A stretch of DNA of 64,000 bases from Tenacibaculum piscium (GCF_021390715.1 NZ_JAJGWT010000010.1:48055-112054); one strand, 5' to 3'; counted from the stretch's first letter, positions 29,181-37,473 are shown. The notes: generated by a model from the letters alone, not told the origin. Program-made: numbers and translations.

Positions 29181-29188
29181 TAATTTTG
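29181..29188 (+). promoter_or_regulatory. -7 box for panC
   Basis: TAATTTTG fits TAnnTTTG, 22 nt before the panC ATG. It lies in the 96-nt divergent space between panC and the starch-synthase-like gene. Confidence 0.55.
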
Positions 29189-29210
29189 CACCTTTTCCAA
29201 CTATAAGACC

Positions 29211-30056
29211 ATGAAAATTTATAAAACCAAATCAGCATTAAAAGAATATTTAGCGAGCCTTAAAAAGGCGGATACATCAATAGGGTTTGTACCTACGATG
29301 GGCGCTTTGCATCAAGGACATTTATCGCTGATAAAAAAGTCAAAACAGCACAATGCCATTACGGTAGTGAGTATTTTTGTAAATCCTACGCAGTTTGATA
29401 ACCAAGAAGATTTGGCGAAGTATCCAAAAACTATTGACCAAGATATTGCCCTTTTAGAAAGTGTCGATTGTGAGGTGTTATTTTTGCCGTCAGTAGCTGA
29501 AATTTATGACGATAACATAACTGCTGATGCCTTTAATTTTGATGGATTAGAGCATCAAATGGAAGGGAAATTTCGTACCGGACATTTTGATGGCGTAGGA
29601 ACTATTGTAAAATCATTATTTGAAATAGTAACGCCAAATACGGCTTATTTTGGTAAAAAAGATTTTCAGCAATTACAAATTATCAAAAAACTGGTTAAAA
29701 AATACAAGATTCCTGTAAAAGTAAAAGGCTGTACTATTTTTAGGGAAGAAGATGGTTTGGCGATGAGTTCTCGCAATAGTCGTTTATCCGAAGAATACCG
29801 AGAGGTTGCACCGTTTATTTATAGAACTCTAAAAAAAGCCAAGAAAAAATTTGGCACAAAAAATGCAGAACAATTAACAAAATGGGTCGATAAAAAGTTT
29901 AAAAAACATCCGTTATTAGTGTTAGAATATTTTACTATTGCTGATGAAAAAACATTAGAAACAGTAAAAAATAAAGAAACTAATTGTCAATGTCGTGCCT
30001 TTATCGCTGTTTTTGCAGGCGATATTCGGTTGATAGACAACATCCGATTAAAATAA
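29211..30056 (+). CDS. panC: Pantoate--beta-alanine ligase
   Basis: 281 residues, typical length. It condenses pantoate and beta-alanine with ATP to pantothenate. The nucleotide-binding HIGH-like motif is in PTMGALHQGHLSLI, the VSIFVNPTQFDNQEDLAKYP segment contacts substrate, and the KMSKS-like loop is AMSSRNSRL. panD, which supplies beta-alanine, follows after 61 nt with its own promoter box. Confidence 0.97.
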   Translation: MKIYKTKSALKEYLASLKKADTSIGFVPTMGALHQGHLSLIKKSKQHNAITVVSIFVNPTQFDNQEDLAKYPKTIDQDIALLESVDCEVLFLPSVAEIYDDNITADAFNFDGLEHQMEGKFRTGHFDGVGTIVKSLFEIVTPNTAYFGKKDFQQLQIIKKLVKKYKIPVKVKGCTIFREEDGLAMSSRNSRLSEEYREVAPFIYRTLKKAKKKFGTKNAEQLTKWVDKKFKKHPLLVLEYFTIADEKTLETVKNKETNCQCRAFIAVFAGDIRLIDNIRLK

Positions 30057-30104
30057 AAATCAACAAAAAGCTATTAAAAAACAAATCATTAATCATTAAA
30101 AACA

Positions 30105-30112
30105 TATTTTTG
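30105..30112 (+). promoter_or_regulatory. -7 box immediately before panD
   Basis: TATTTTTG fits TAnnTTTG and ends 5 nt before the panD ATG at 30118. Transcription initiated from it would start at or next to the ATG, giving a leaderless or almost leaderless mRNA. Confidence 0.5.
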
Positions 30113-30117
30113 CAATT

Positions 30118-30468
30118 ATGTTAGTACAAGTAGTAAAATCTAAAATCCACCGCGTAAAAGTTACAGGTGCCGATTTAAATTATATAGGAAGCATTACCAT
30201 TGATGAAGATTTAATGGATGCTGCAGGAATTATCGAAGGCGAACGTGTTCAAATTGTGAATAACAATAATGGCGAACGTTTAGAAACATACGCCATTCCA
30301 GGACCAAGAGGAAGCGGTGAAATCACCTTAAACGGTGCTGCAGCCAGAAAAGTAGCCAAAGGCGATGTGTTAATTTTAATCGTGTATGCGTTTATGGAAT
30401 TAGAAGAAGCAAAGAAATTTACACCTTCTTTAGTTTTTCCTAACGAAGCCGACAATACACTTACCTAG
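30118..30468 (+). CDS. panD: Aspartate 1-decarboxylase precursor
   Basis: 116 residues. A pyruvoyl enzyme converting aspartate to beta-alanine for pantothenate synthesis. The self-cleavage site Gly24-Ser25 is in NYIGSITID and generates the pyruvoyl group. The conserved [10 protein letters not shown] and [15 protein letters not shown] segments follow. It is downstream of panC and 11 nt before the flippase-like gene, so co-transcription with both is probable. Confidence 0.97.
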   Translation: MLVQVVKSKIHRVKVTGADLNYIGSITIDEDLMDAAGIIEGERVQIVNNNNGERLETYAIPGPRGSGEITLNGAAARKVAKGDVLILIVYAFMELEEAKKFTPSLVFPNEADNTLT

Positions 30469-30479
30469 ATTCTTACATT

Positions 30480-31427
30480 TTGAATTTAAAAAAAGCTTTA
30501 AAAATTATATTACCGCTCATTTTGGGCGGTTTTTTAGTTTGGTATTCTGTTTCTAAAATTTCGTTAGATGTTTTAGTTCAATATTTTAAAGACGCCAATT
30601 ACAGTTGGATAGCCTTGGGCTTATTTTTTGGAATTTTAAGCCATTTATCAAGAGCCTACAGATGGAAATTTCTGTTAGAACCAATGGGATATAAACCTGA
30701 TTTTGGCAATAGCACTTTAGCCGTTTTGGTCGGTTATTTAGTTAATTTAGCATTGCCAAGAGCGGGTGAAGTTTCTCGAGCAGCGGTAATGGCAAACTAC
30801 GAAGATATTCCTTTTGAAAAAGGATTCGGAACCATTGTAGCCGAAAGAATTGCCGATGTAATTATGATGTTAAGCATTGTTACTATTACGCTTTTCCTGC
30901 AATTCGATTTTATTTATAACCTGCTTACCAAAAATTTTGACCCGCTAAGAATCGTCATTATTTTAAGTGTTTTAGCCCTTATTTTTTACGCAATAACTCG
31001 TTATGTAAAAAAAGCACAATCAGGAATTGGTTTAAAAATTAAAAGCTTTATTTCAGGCTTAGTCGAAGGCGTAACCAGCATTTTTAAAATGAAACACAAG
31101 TGGGCATTTATATTCCACACCGTGTTTATTTGGGCAATGTATGTGTGTATGTTTTGGGCAACCATTCCCGCTATTGACGGCTTAGAAGTTCCTTTAGGCG
31201 GTGTTTTAATTGGTTTTATCGCAGGCGGATTTAGCATTGCAGCCACCAATGGAGGCATCGGTTTATATCCAATTGCCGTAGCAGGAGCACTGGCATTATT
31301 TGGAATATCAGCAGAACCCGCAACCGCTTTCGGGTGGATTATGTGGACAGCTCAAACCGCTATGATTATTATTTTCGGAGGCTTGGCATTTCTATTTTTA
31401 CCACTTTATAATAAGAACAAGAAATAA
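30480..31427 (+). CDS. Lysylphosphatidylglycerol-synthase-like (UPF0104) membrane protein
   Basis: 315 residues with about eight membrane helices. The sequence shows the LPG-synthase transmembrane/UPF0104 pattern: SHLSRAYRWKFLLEP, LALPRAGEVSRAA, GTIVAERIADVIMM and the late ATNGGIGLYPIAVAGAL. The catalytic C-terminal domain of MprF is absent, so it is probably a flippase-like or glycosyl-lipid membrane protein. The best start is TTG 30480 (MNLKKALKII), 11 nt after panD, since no ATG precedes the first helix. Confidence 0.85.
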   Translation: MNLKKALKIILPLILGGFLVWYSVSKISLDVLVQYFKDANYSWIALGLFFGILSHLSRAYRWKFLLEPMGYKPDFGNSTLAVLVGYLVNLALPRAGEVSRAAVMANYEDIPFEKGFGTIVAERIADVIMMLSIVTITLFLQFDFIYNLLTKNFDPLRIVIILSVLALIFYAITRYVKKAQSGIGLKIKSFISGLVEGVTSIFKMKHKWAFIFHTVFIWAMYVCMFWATIPAIDGLEVPLGGVLIGFIAGGFSIAATNGGIGLYPIAVAGALALFGISAEPATAFGWIMWTAQTAMIIIFGGLAFLFLPLYNKNKK

Positions 31428-31437
31428 CAATAATTTT

Positions 31438-31512
31438 TTGGGCGTTCCCTTGCAGATCGCGCTTTCATTACTCAAACATGCCATTCAATCGCTAACGCAG
31501 TTTTCGAGTAAA
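31438..31512. repeat. Probable dispersed repeat E (single copy here)
   Basis: The stretch starting GGGCGTTCCCTTGC and ending CAATCGCTAACGCAG is richer in G+C than its surroundings. It resembles short elements I remember as common between flavobacterial genes. Only one copy is in this window, so the repeat status is not shown here. It occupies much of the 212-nt gap before radA. Confidence 0.4.
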
Positions 31513-31575
31513 ATTCTTACATCAAAATTAAACAAGCTTTTAAAAAACAACGCTTCATATCTAACGATTAGTTTG

Positions 31576-31583
31576 TAACTTTG
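31576..31583 (+). promoter_or_regulatory. -7 box for radA
   Basis: TAACTTTG fits TAnnTTTG, 56 nt before the radA ATG. No -33 motif is evident. Confidence 0.45.
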
Positions 31584-31639
31584 AATCTTGGTTAAATACG
31601 ATTAATAAGATTTTTTAAAAAACCTTCAAATTACTTCCA

Positions 31640-33001
31640 ATGGCAAAAATAAAAACGACTTTTTTCTGTCAAAGCTGTGGCGCACAACATTCAAAATGGG
31701 CTGGGCAATGCAATACCTGTAAAGAATGGAATACCATTGTTGAAGAAGTAATTCAAAAAGAAGAAAAAAGAACTTGGAAAACCCCTGAAAATATAGGGAA
31801 AACAGTTTCAAAACCCTTAAAAGTACAAGATATTCAGCTAAATTCTGAAGAACGTATTGCTACTAAAAACACCGAATTAGACACCGTTTTAGGCGGAGGA
31901 ATTGTAAAAGGAGCCGTTGTTTTATTAGGAGGAGAACCAGGAATTGGAAAATCAACATTATTGCTACAAATAGCGTTGAATATTCCTCAAAAAGTACTGT
32001 ATGTTTCAGGAGAAGAAAGTCAATCGCAAATAAAAATGCGTGCCGAACGCTTAGAAGCAAGCAATTCAAACTGTTTAATTTTAACAGAAACCAACACCCA
32101 AAAAATATTTAAAAACATTGCCGAAGTAGTACCCGATGTATTGGTTATCGATTCTATTCAAACCCTACATACCGATACTATTGAAGCATCACCAGGAAGT
32201 GTTTCTCAAATTCGAGAAACCTCGGCAGAGCTTATAAAATTTGCCAAAGAAACAGGAACACCAGTTTTATTAATTGGGCATATTAACAAAGACGGGCATA
32301 TCGCAGGACCCAAAATTTTAGAACACATGGTCGATGTTGTTTTACAATTTGAAGGCGATAGAAATCATACGTATAGAATTTTACGCTCTCAAAAAAACCG
32401 ATTTGGTTCAACTGCCGAATTAGGAATTTACGAAATGCTATCCACAGGATTGCGAGAAGTTTCTAATCCATCAGAAATATTAATATCTAAAAAAGATGCC
32501 GATTTAAGCGGAACCGCAATTGCTTCAACCCTAGAAGGAATCCGCCCGTTAATGATTGAAATTCAAGCTTTGGTAAGTACCGCCGTTTATGGAGTTCCAC
32601 AGCGTTCTACCACAGGATATAATTTAAAAAGATTACACATGATTTTGGCTGTTTTAGAAAAACGAGCAGGTTTTAAATTAGGCGCCAAAGATGTGTTTTT
32701 AAATGTTACCGGAGGAATCCGTGTAGATGACCCCGCAATTGATTTAGCCGTTGTTGCCGCAATTATTTCTTCCAACCAAGACATGGCAATAAACCCTAAT
32801 GTGTGTTTTGCTGCCGAAGTTGGTTTATCAGGAGAAATAAGACCTGTTTCAAGAATCGACCAACGTATTTTAGAAGCCGAAAAATTAGGCTATAAAACTT
32901 TAGTAGCATCAAAATATAACAAAATATCTTCAAAAAATCACTCGATAAAATTGCTTTTAGTCGGTAAAATTGAAGAAGCTTTTGCTACGTTATTTGCATA
33001 G
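31640..33001 (+). CDS. radA: DNA repair protein RadA
   Basis: 453 residues, full length. RadA is a RecA-related ATPase that drives branch migration during recombination. The N-terminal C4 zinc finger (CQSCGAQHSKWAGQCNTC, residues about 10-27) is followed by Walker A GEPGIGKSTLL, the RadA-specific KNRFG motif, and a C-terminal Lon-protease-like domain (GGIRVDDPAIDLAVVAAIIS). The last 12 nt overlap the end of the convergent permease gene. Confidence 0.97.
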   Translation: MAKIKTTFFCQSCGAQHSKWAGQCNTCKEWNTIVEEVIQKEEKRTWKTPENIGKTVSKPLKVQDIQLNSEERIATKNTELDTVLGGGIVKGAVVLLGGEPGIGKSTLLLQIALNIPQKVLYVSGEESQSQIKMRAERLEASNSNCLILTETNTQKIFKNIAEVVPDVLVIDSIQTLHTDTIEASPGSVSQIRETSAELIKFAKETGTPVLLIGHINKDGHIAGPKILEHMVDVVLQFEGDRNHTYRILRSQKNRFGSTAELGIYEMLSTGLREVSNPSEILISKKDADLSGTAIASTLEGIRPLMIEIQALVSTAVYGVPQRSTTGYNLKRLHMILAVLEKRAGFKLGAKDVFLNVTGGIRVDDPAIDLAVVAAIISSNQDMAINPNVCFAAEVGLSGEIRPVSRIDQRILEAEKLGYKTLVASKYNKISSKNHSIKLLLVGKIEEAFATLFA

Positions 33002-34318
33002 TTTTGATGTTTCTTTATTAATTTTTCTCTTTGAAAATGCCCAAGCACCAATGGCTAACAGGATATACAGTACTAAAATAATAATCATTTGTTCCCATTT
33101 GTTGGTAAATTCATAATATAAAATAAGAAATCCGCCAACGGCTAAACCAATAATAGCTAATATTGTTAAAAAAGTAGAAGAATTAGTCTTATCTCTTATT
33201 TTAAAATTGGCAATTGCCATTAATAACGACACCAATAAAAAGGTAATACTTCCAAATTCAAGAATTAATTCTAAACCGCCAAGTATTACTAAAAAACTAG
33301 CCAAACACGCCAAGGTTATAATGGCATTTTGTGGGCTGTTATTTTTTCGGATACTAATAAATTTTGGAAAATAACCGTCTTTAGCAATTACCGACATCAG
33401 CCTTGAAGCACCAAAAATAGTACCACTTACCGCACTACTTGAAGCTAAAATTGCGCCTAAAATAACAAGATTTGTTCCTGTGTTTCCTAGTATTTTTCCT
33501 GCTCCAGAAGCAAGTGCATATTCTTTATCTTTAATAAGATCTTCCGTGGAAATGGCAAATAAAGCGCCTAAAGAAATGACGAGATAAATTAAAACTGCTA
33601 AAAAAATAGCCGAATAAATGGCTCTTGGAATATTTTTTTCAGGGTTTTTCATTTCGTCCATCGCATGAATTACTAACTGAAATCCTTCATAAGAAACAAA
33701 GGTTAAAGAAGCAACTATCAAAATAGAAAATACGCCCGCATTTTGAGCATCCAACGCCATATTATCTATAAAAGTACTGAAATCTGTCGTACCATTTTGC
33801 ATTAAAACCACTGAAATAATAACTAAAACAATCAATTTGGTATAGACCATAAGATCTTCAATTTTGCCCATTCCGTTTACGCTCCAAGTATTTATCAAGC
33901 TAAAAAGCCCGATAACTCCAATAGCAATGGCTTTTCGAGCCCAAATATTATCAGCAAAAGCGGTACTACTAATTGCATACGATGAAAATGTATAAGCATA
34001 CAAAGCTAAGGTACTAATGTATCCAAAAATTATAAACCAGCCAATTGCCGATGCCGAAAAATCAGAATTAAGATACGTTCTTTTATAAAACGAATAGGTA
34101 GCGCCTTCATCTTTATAATAGACTCCTAATTTAACATACGAATACGCCGCCAAGGTTGCAATAAGTCCTCCAATAATAATGGCAATTGGCGTTAAATTAC
34201 CTATCATTGCTACTGATATTCCAAGTATTGTGAAAATCCCACCACCAACCATTCCGCCTAGGGCAATGGCAATTAATTCCGCTAAACCTAAACTTTTATT
34301 TCTTTTTCTGTGTTGCAT
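32990..34318 (-). CDS. APC-superfamily amino-acid permease
   Basis: 442 residues with about 12 membrane helices. The first helix carries the APC signature (LAELIAIALGGMVGGGIFTILG), and later segments such as SFVSYEGFQLVIHAMDEMKNPEKN are typical of amino-acid/polyamine transporters. The substrate cannot be read from the sequence. It converges on radA with a 12-nt overlap of coding ends. The next minus-strand gene upstream (cbpM) starts 31 nt away, so read-through from the chaperone operon is possible. Confidence 0.9.
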   Translation of the reverse strand: MQHRKRNKSLGLAELIAIALGGMVGGGIFTILGISVAMIGNLTPIAIIIGGLIATLAAYSYVKLGVYYKDEGATYSFYKRTYLNSDFSASAIGWFIIFGYISTLALYAYTFSSYAISSTAFADNIWARKAIAIGVIGLFSLINTWSVNGMGKIEDLMVYTKLIVLVIISVVLMQNGTTDFSTFIDNMALDAQNAGVFSILIVASLTFVSYEGFQLVIHAMDEMKNPEKNIPRAIYSAIFLAVLIYLVISLGALFAISTEDLIKDKEYALASGAGKILGNTGTNLVILGAILASSSAVSGTIFGASRLMSVIAKDGYFPKFISIRKNNSPQNAIITLACLASFLVILGGLELILEFGSITFLLVSLLMAIANFKIRDKTNSSTFLTILAIIGLAVGGFLILYYEFTNKWEQMIIILVLYILLAIGAWAFSKRKINKETSKLCK

Positions 34319-34348
34319 TGTTAACTATTCGACATGCATTTTAATAAT

Positions 34349-34645
34349 TTAATTGTTCTCATACAGACGTAACCTGTTTTGCAGAGTTGTTACTTCTTCT
34401 TGTAATCTTACTTCTTTTTTTAGAAGATTTAAAATAATATCAATCCCTTCGATATTTACATTTAGTTCGGTGTTAAGACGTATTATTTTTTCAATATCAC
34501 CAATTTTATCTTGATAAATATAAGTGTTTTCTTCATAAATTTTCACCTCTACAAGACCAACCTCAACTAAAGTGTTAAAAAATGAGTATTCAATTTTGTA
34601 GTGTGAACAAATTTTTTCGATAGGTATTAAATTTTGTGTAGGCAT
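34349..34645 (-). CDS. cbpM: Chaperone modulator CbpM
   Basis: 98 residues of the CbpM family. A MerR-like helix-turn-helix part (LIPIEKICSHYKIEYSFFNT) is followed by a coiled-coil C-terminus (LLKKEVRLQEEVTTLQNRLR). CbpM binds the J domain of CbpA and inhibits it. The gene lies 1 nt after cbpA, the standard cbpA-cbpM arrangement, which supports the call despite low sequence conservation. Confidence 0.85.
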   Translation of the reverse strand: MPTQNLIPIEKICSHYKIEYSFFNTLVEVGLVEVKIYEENTYIYQDKIGDIEKIIRLNTELNVNIEGIDIILNLLKKEVRLQEEVTTLQNRLRLYENN

Positions 34646-34646
34646 T

Positions 34647-35525
34647 TTATCTTAATTTTTGTAATTCTAAAAATAATTCTTTCTCTTTATCGTTTAATTT
34701 TGTAGGTGTTTTAATGGCATAAGTAATTATTAAATCACCAAATTGTCCCTCTTTTTTATAGACAGGAAATCCTTTTCCTTTTAATTTCACTTTGGTATTA
34801 TTTAGTGTTTCAGGAGCAATTTTTAATTTTACTTTTCCATTAAAAGTATCAACTGTTATTTCACCACCTAAAATAGCGGTATATACATCTAAATCGACAG
34901 TAGTATAAAGATTGTTACTTTCTCTTTTGAATTTTGTGTGGTTTTTTATAGAAAAGGTAATGTATAAATCGCCATTTGGTCCACCGTTTATACCAGCACC
35001 TCCTTTTCCGCTTATTTTTATTACTTGACCATTTTCGACACCTGCAGGTATAGAAAGTCTTATTTTACTATTATTAACGGTTAATACTTGTTTATGAGTT
35101 TGATAAACATCTTCTAAATTTAAGTGAAGTTCGGCGTTAAAATCTTGTCCTTTAAAGCCTCGATTTCCTTGTTTGTTTGATGTATTTCTTTGACCAAACA
35201 TTGTATTAAAATAGTCCGAAAAATCTTGATTACTGTATTGGCTATTTCCTTCTGAATTTGAATATGTTTGTTGTTGTTTTGCTTTTTCATAAGCCTCTCC
35301 GTGTTCCCAGTCTTTTCCGTATTTGTCGTATTTTTTTCTGTTTTCAGAATTACTTAATACTTCGTTGGCTTCATTAATTTCTTTGAATTTTATTTCAGCT
35401 TCTTTATTATTAGGATTTAAATCAGGGTGATATTTTCGAGCTAATTTTCGATATGCTTTTTTAATATCTTTATCTGTAGCTGTTTTTTCTATTTCAAGTA
35501 TTTTATAATAATCTACAAAAGCCAT
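34647..35525 (-). CDS. cbpA: DnaJ-type co-chaperone CbpA
   Basis: 292 residues. The J domain (about 3-70) has the HPD tripeptide in [17 protein letters not shown] Gly/Ser/Asn/Gln-rich linker follows, then the DnaJ C-terminal beta-sandwich domains (about 120-285; [20 protein letters not shown]). There is no zinc-finger domain, which distinguishes CbpA from DnaJ. It stimulates DnaK and is regulated by CbpM, encoded just downstream. A 99-residue gene precedes it by 2 nt, and a palindromic operator candidate lies upstream of that gene. Confidence 0.93.
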   Translation of the reverse strand: MAFVDYYKILEIEKTATDKDIKKAYRKLARKYHPDLNPNNKEAEIKFKEINEANEVLSNSENRKKYDKYGKDWEHGEAYEKAKQQQTYSNSEGNSQYSNQDFSDYFNTMFGQRNTSNKQGNRGFKGQDFNAELHLNLEDVYQTHKQVLTVNNSKIRLSIPAGVENGQVIKISGKGGAGINGGPNGDLYITFSIKNHTKFKRESNNLYTTVDLDVYTAILGGEITVDTFNGKVKLKIAPETLNNTKVKLKGKGFPVYKKEGQFGDLIITYAIKTPTKLNDKEKELFLELQKLR

Positions 35526-35527
35526 TT

Positions 35528-35827
35528 TTATATTTTTATTTTTTTAATTAATTCGACATTTTGATTATGTTTAGCGCCATAAGACATTACTAAAGTTCCC
35601 TTTGTACCATCATTTGCAATAATGGCAAAAAGTTCAGTTTCATCATCAGGGTCACTGAGTCCTTCAAATCGATATTTACTTATTATTTTAAGATTTTCTG
35701 GGTTGAATTCTTTTTTTGAATAAAGTGCGATGATATTGTTTTCCATAGCTTTAAAGTCTTCTGTAAATCCTTCTTTTGTTAAATAATCGACTGCTTCAGA
35801 AAGTGTATCAAAATTTGTAATGCTCAT
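35528..35827 (-). CDS. Small conserved protein, first gene of cbpA-cbpM operon
   Basis: 99 residues starting [20 protein letters not shown], without membrane helices. Its core [18 protein letters not shown] and [12 protein letters not shown] match a small Bacteroidota family sometimes labelled phosphoribosylpyrophosphate synthetase. That label must be wrong, since the protein is one third of the enzyme's length and has no PRPP-binding motif. It is 2 nt upstream of cbpA, so it is probably a stress-associated protein expressed with the chaperone. Confidence 0.8.
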   Translation of the reverse strand: MSITNFDTLSEAVDYLTKEGFTEDFKAMENNIIALYSKKEFNPENLKIISKYRFEGLSDPDDETELFAIIANDGTKGTLVMSYGAKHNQNVELIKKIKI

Positions 35828-35866
35828 TTTTTTTAATTTTAGGTGTTTAAAAAATATGGTCTTGTA

Positions 35867-35906
35867 CTTGTTAGCTAAGTTAATTTAAATCAACTTAGTT
35901 AACAAG
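35867..35906. promoter_or_regulatory. Palindromic operator candidate upstream of the cbpA operon
   Basis: A 40-bp near-perfect inverted repeat with arms CTTGTTAGCTAAGTTAATTT and its complement (two mismatches) is centred about 60 nt upstream of the 99-residue gene. The 12-mer AAGTTAATTTAA occurs twice as a direct repeat, 27 bp apart (35877 and 35904), partly inside it. It could be a dimeric repressor or activator site. It is not terminator-like, as no T run follows. Confidence 0.5.
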
Positions 35907-35927
35907 TTAATTTAAGTAAACAAAAAA

Positions 35928-35957
35928 CCCTCACTAAAAGGCGAGGGCTAATTTTTA
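35928..35957 (-). terminator. Intrinsic terminator of purine nucleoside phosphorylase gene
   Basis: On the minus strand AGCCCTCGCC and TGAGGGT form a stem followed by TTTTTTG, 15 nt after the phosphorylase stop. Confidence 0.8.
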
Positions 35958-35971
35958 TAATCATTAATTTT

Positions 35972-36787
35972 TTATAATTTATAGAGTATTTCTTTAAATA
36001 ATATAATCATTTTTGGTTCTGCTTTTTTGGCAACGGAAATAATTTCAGTAATATTTACGGGATGTAAATTTTTAGGATTACATTCATCTGTTAAAACCGA
36101 AATAGCAGCACAGGGAAGGTTTAATTGTTTGGCAACAATTACTTCAGGTACGGTGCTCATGCCCACGGCATCGGCTTCTAAAATTTGTAACATTCGATAT
36201 TCTGCTTTGGTTTCTAGTTGAGGTCCGACAACACTTGCGTATGTTCCTTGATGTAATTGTATGTTGTTTTCAATGGCAATTTCTTTAAATAAATCGTTGA
36301 TTTTTTTAGCATAGGGTTGTAGCATATCAGCAAAAATATTTCCAAAGTTATTTGCGCCTTTAAAGGCAAGGGGAGAACCACCTTGTAAATTTAAATGATC
36401 TTCTAAAAGCATTAAATCGCCTTTTTTGTAAGTAAGATTTATTGCTCCAGCGGCATTTGAAATTAATAAGTTTTTAATTCCCAAATCGTGCATTGTTCTA
36501 ATTCCGTAAGTAACTTCCCAAAGATTATACCCTTCATATATATGAAAACGTCCTGCCATTACGAGTACTTTTTTTCCAGATAACGTTCCGTAAATTAATT
36601 TTCCTGAATGTGATTCTACAGTTGTTTGTGGGAAATGTGGGATTTCAGTATATAAAATTTCTTTTTCAATATCAATTTCGTTGATTAATTGTCCTAATCC
36701 AGTTCCTAGTACGATTCCTATTTCAGGATTTATAATTCCGTTAGCGATTAAATATGCTTTGGTTTCTTGTAGTTGTTTTTTTTTCAT
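35972..36787 (-). CDS. Purine-nucleoside phosphorylase (trimeric type)
   Basis: 271 residues from the ATG at 36787 (an in-frame ATG at 36820 adds 11 atypical residues). It cleaves inosine/guanosine with phosphate in purine salvage. Family signatures in order are GIVLGTGLGQL (phosphate loop), ESHSGKLIYGTL, GRFHIYEGYN, SNAAGAINLTYKKGDLML (the TNAAG-type base-site region) and VGPQLETKAEYRML with GMSTVPEVIVA. It is monocistronic, with its terminator in the gap toward the chaperone operon. Confidence 0.93.
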   Translation of the reverse strand: MKKKQLQETKAYLIANGIINPEIGIVLGTGLGQLINEIDIEKEILYTEIPHFPQTTVESHSGKLIYGTLSGKKVLVMAGRFHIYEGYNLWEVTYGIRTMHDLGIKNLLISNAAGAINLTYKKGDLMLLEDHLNLQGGSPLAFKGANNFGNIFADMLQPYAKKINDLFKEIAIENNIQLHQGTYASVVGPQLETKAEYRMLQILEADAVGMSTVPEVIVAKQLNLPCAAISVLTDECNPKNLHPVNITEIISVAKKAEPKMIILFKEILYKL

Positions 36788-36907
36788 TTTCTGTTGATGA
36801 TTGTTGATTTTCGCTAACAAATTTACATTTAGTTTTTAAGCCTATTTAAAATTATATGAATTTTATAGGATCAAATAAGTAAACTGTTAAAAAAAAGTAT
36901 TGAATCC

Positions 36908-36946
36908 GTCAACCTAAATTTATTTCAGGTTCGCATCCTGATTTGC
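36908..36946 (-). repeat. Dispersed repeat A, second copy (arm only)
   Basis: Inverted relative to 17541-17579; 38 of 39 positions are identical when aligned by eye. Confidence 0.85.
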
Positions 36947-36996
36947 TAAAGTTTTTAGTTTTTATGATAATTTTTATCATTTTTACTTCCTTTTAA

Positions 36997-37016
36997 CAAG
37001 GGGTTTTAACCCCTTG
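36997..37016. repeat. CAAGGGG/CCCCTTG stem-loop, copy 1
   Basis: A 20-nt stem-loop with 7-bp stem and loop TTTTAA. Copies at 37111-37130 and 54672-54691 have the complementary loop TTAAAA, so they lie in the opposite orientation. Confidence 0.8.
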
Positions 37017-37110
37017 CCGTCATTTTTTGCCAGTATATTTTTTTTAGATGAAATTAAGAGCTTGTTTAAATTTTATTCCAAAAATTTTTGTAACGTCAAA
37101 ATAGGTATGA

Positions 37111-37130
37111 CAAGGGGTTAAAACCCCTTG
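37111..37130. repeat. CAAGGGG/CCCCTTG stem-loop, copy 2
   Basis: Same 20-mer as 54672-54691 and inverted relative to 36997-37016. The stem has seven base pairs and three G:C-rich runs, conspicuous in this AT-rich gap. Confidence 0.8.
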
Positions 37131-37146
37131 TTCTAAAAATAAAAAT

Positions 37147-37187
37147 GCGTCAAAGGGATTTTATTTCAGTTTCTCATCCTAATTTGC
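37147..37187 (-). repeat. Degenerate copy of repeat A
   Basis: Aligns with 36908-36946 at roughly three positions in four, keeping TTTATTTCAG and CTCATCCT-type blocks. Confidence 0.55.
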
Positions 37188-37215
37188 CGTAGTTATTCCT
37201 TTTTTTTATGATGAT

Positions 37216-37392
37216 TTTTGTCAATTCGAGTGATTTTAATGACGAAAAGGAATTAAAATTGTATCGAGAATTTGAATTCCTTTTATCTTGATGAATTTTG
37301 ATTGATTTTGATACTAAAAAAGTTCTCGATACAATTTTTTTGAAGGAAAAAAATCACTCGAACTGACAGGTTGTTTAATTTTTAAATAGGCT
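37216..37392 (+). repeat. Hairpin repeat C, copy 1
   Basis: A roughly 177-bp element. Its ends are inverted copies of each other: TCGAGTGATTTT and ATTGTATCGAGAA on the left pair with TTCTCGATACAAT and AAATCACTCGA on the right, around a central loop of about 55 nt. The same element recurs in the same orientation at 52499-52673 with roughly nine in ten bases shared. It has no coding capacity. Confidence 0.85.
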
Positions 37393-37395
37393 CTA

Positions 37396-37430
37396 AAAAA
37401 TTCTCGAGATAATTTTTTTGAAGGAAAATA
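37396..37430 (+). repeat. Partial copy of the right arm of repeat C
   Basis: TTCTCGAGATAATTTTTTTG plus GAAGGAAAAT repeats the right arm of the adjacent element (37324-37352) with a few changes, suggesting a local duplication or a decayed second copy. Confidence 0.6.
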
Positions 37431-37444
37431 AAAGGCAATAAAAA

Positions 37445-37471
37445 AGCCTTAACAAATAAATGTTAAGGCTT
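37445..37471 (-). terminator. Terminator of the tRNA cluster
   Basis: An 11-bp stem (AAGCCTTAACA/TGTTAAGGCTT) with a T run on the minus strand, directly after the last tRNA-Leu gene. Confidence 0.85.
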
Positions 37472-37473
37472 AG

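Larger units (their letters stand above)
36821..37473. other. 650-bp repeat-filled intergenic region
   Basis: No gene is supported here. It contains repeat A copies (36908-36946 and 37147-37187), two oppositely oriented 20-nt stem-loops with arms CAAGGGG/CCCCTTG (36997 and 37111), hairpin repeat C (37216-37392) and a partial extra right arm of C (37396-37430). The tRNA-Leu terminator (37445-37471) closes it. This is the densest accumulation of small repeats in the window. Confidence 0.8.
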
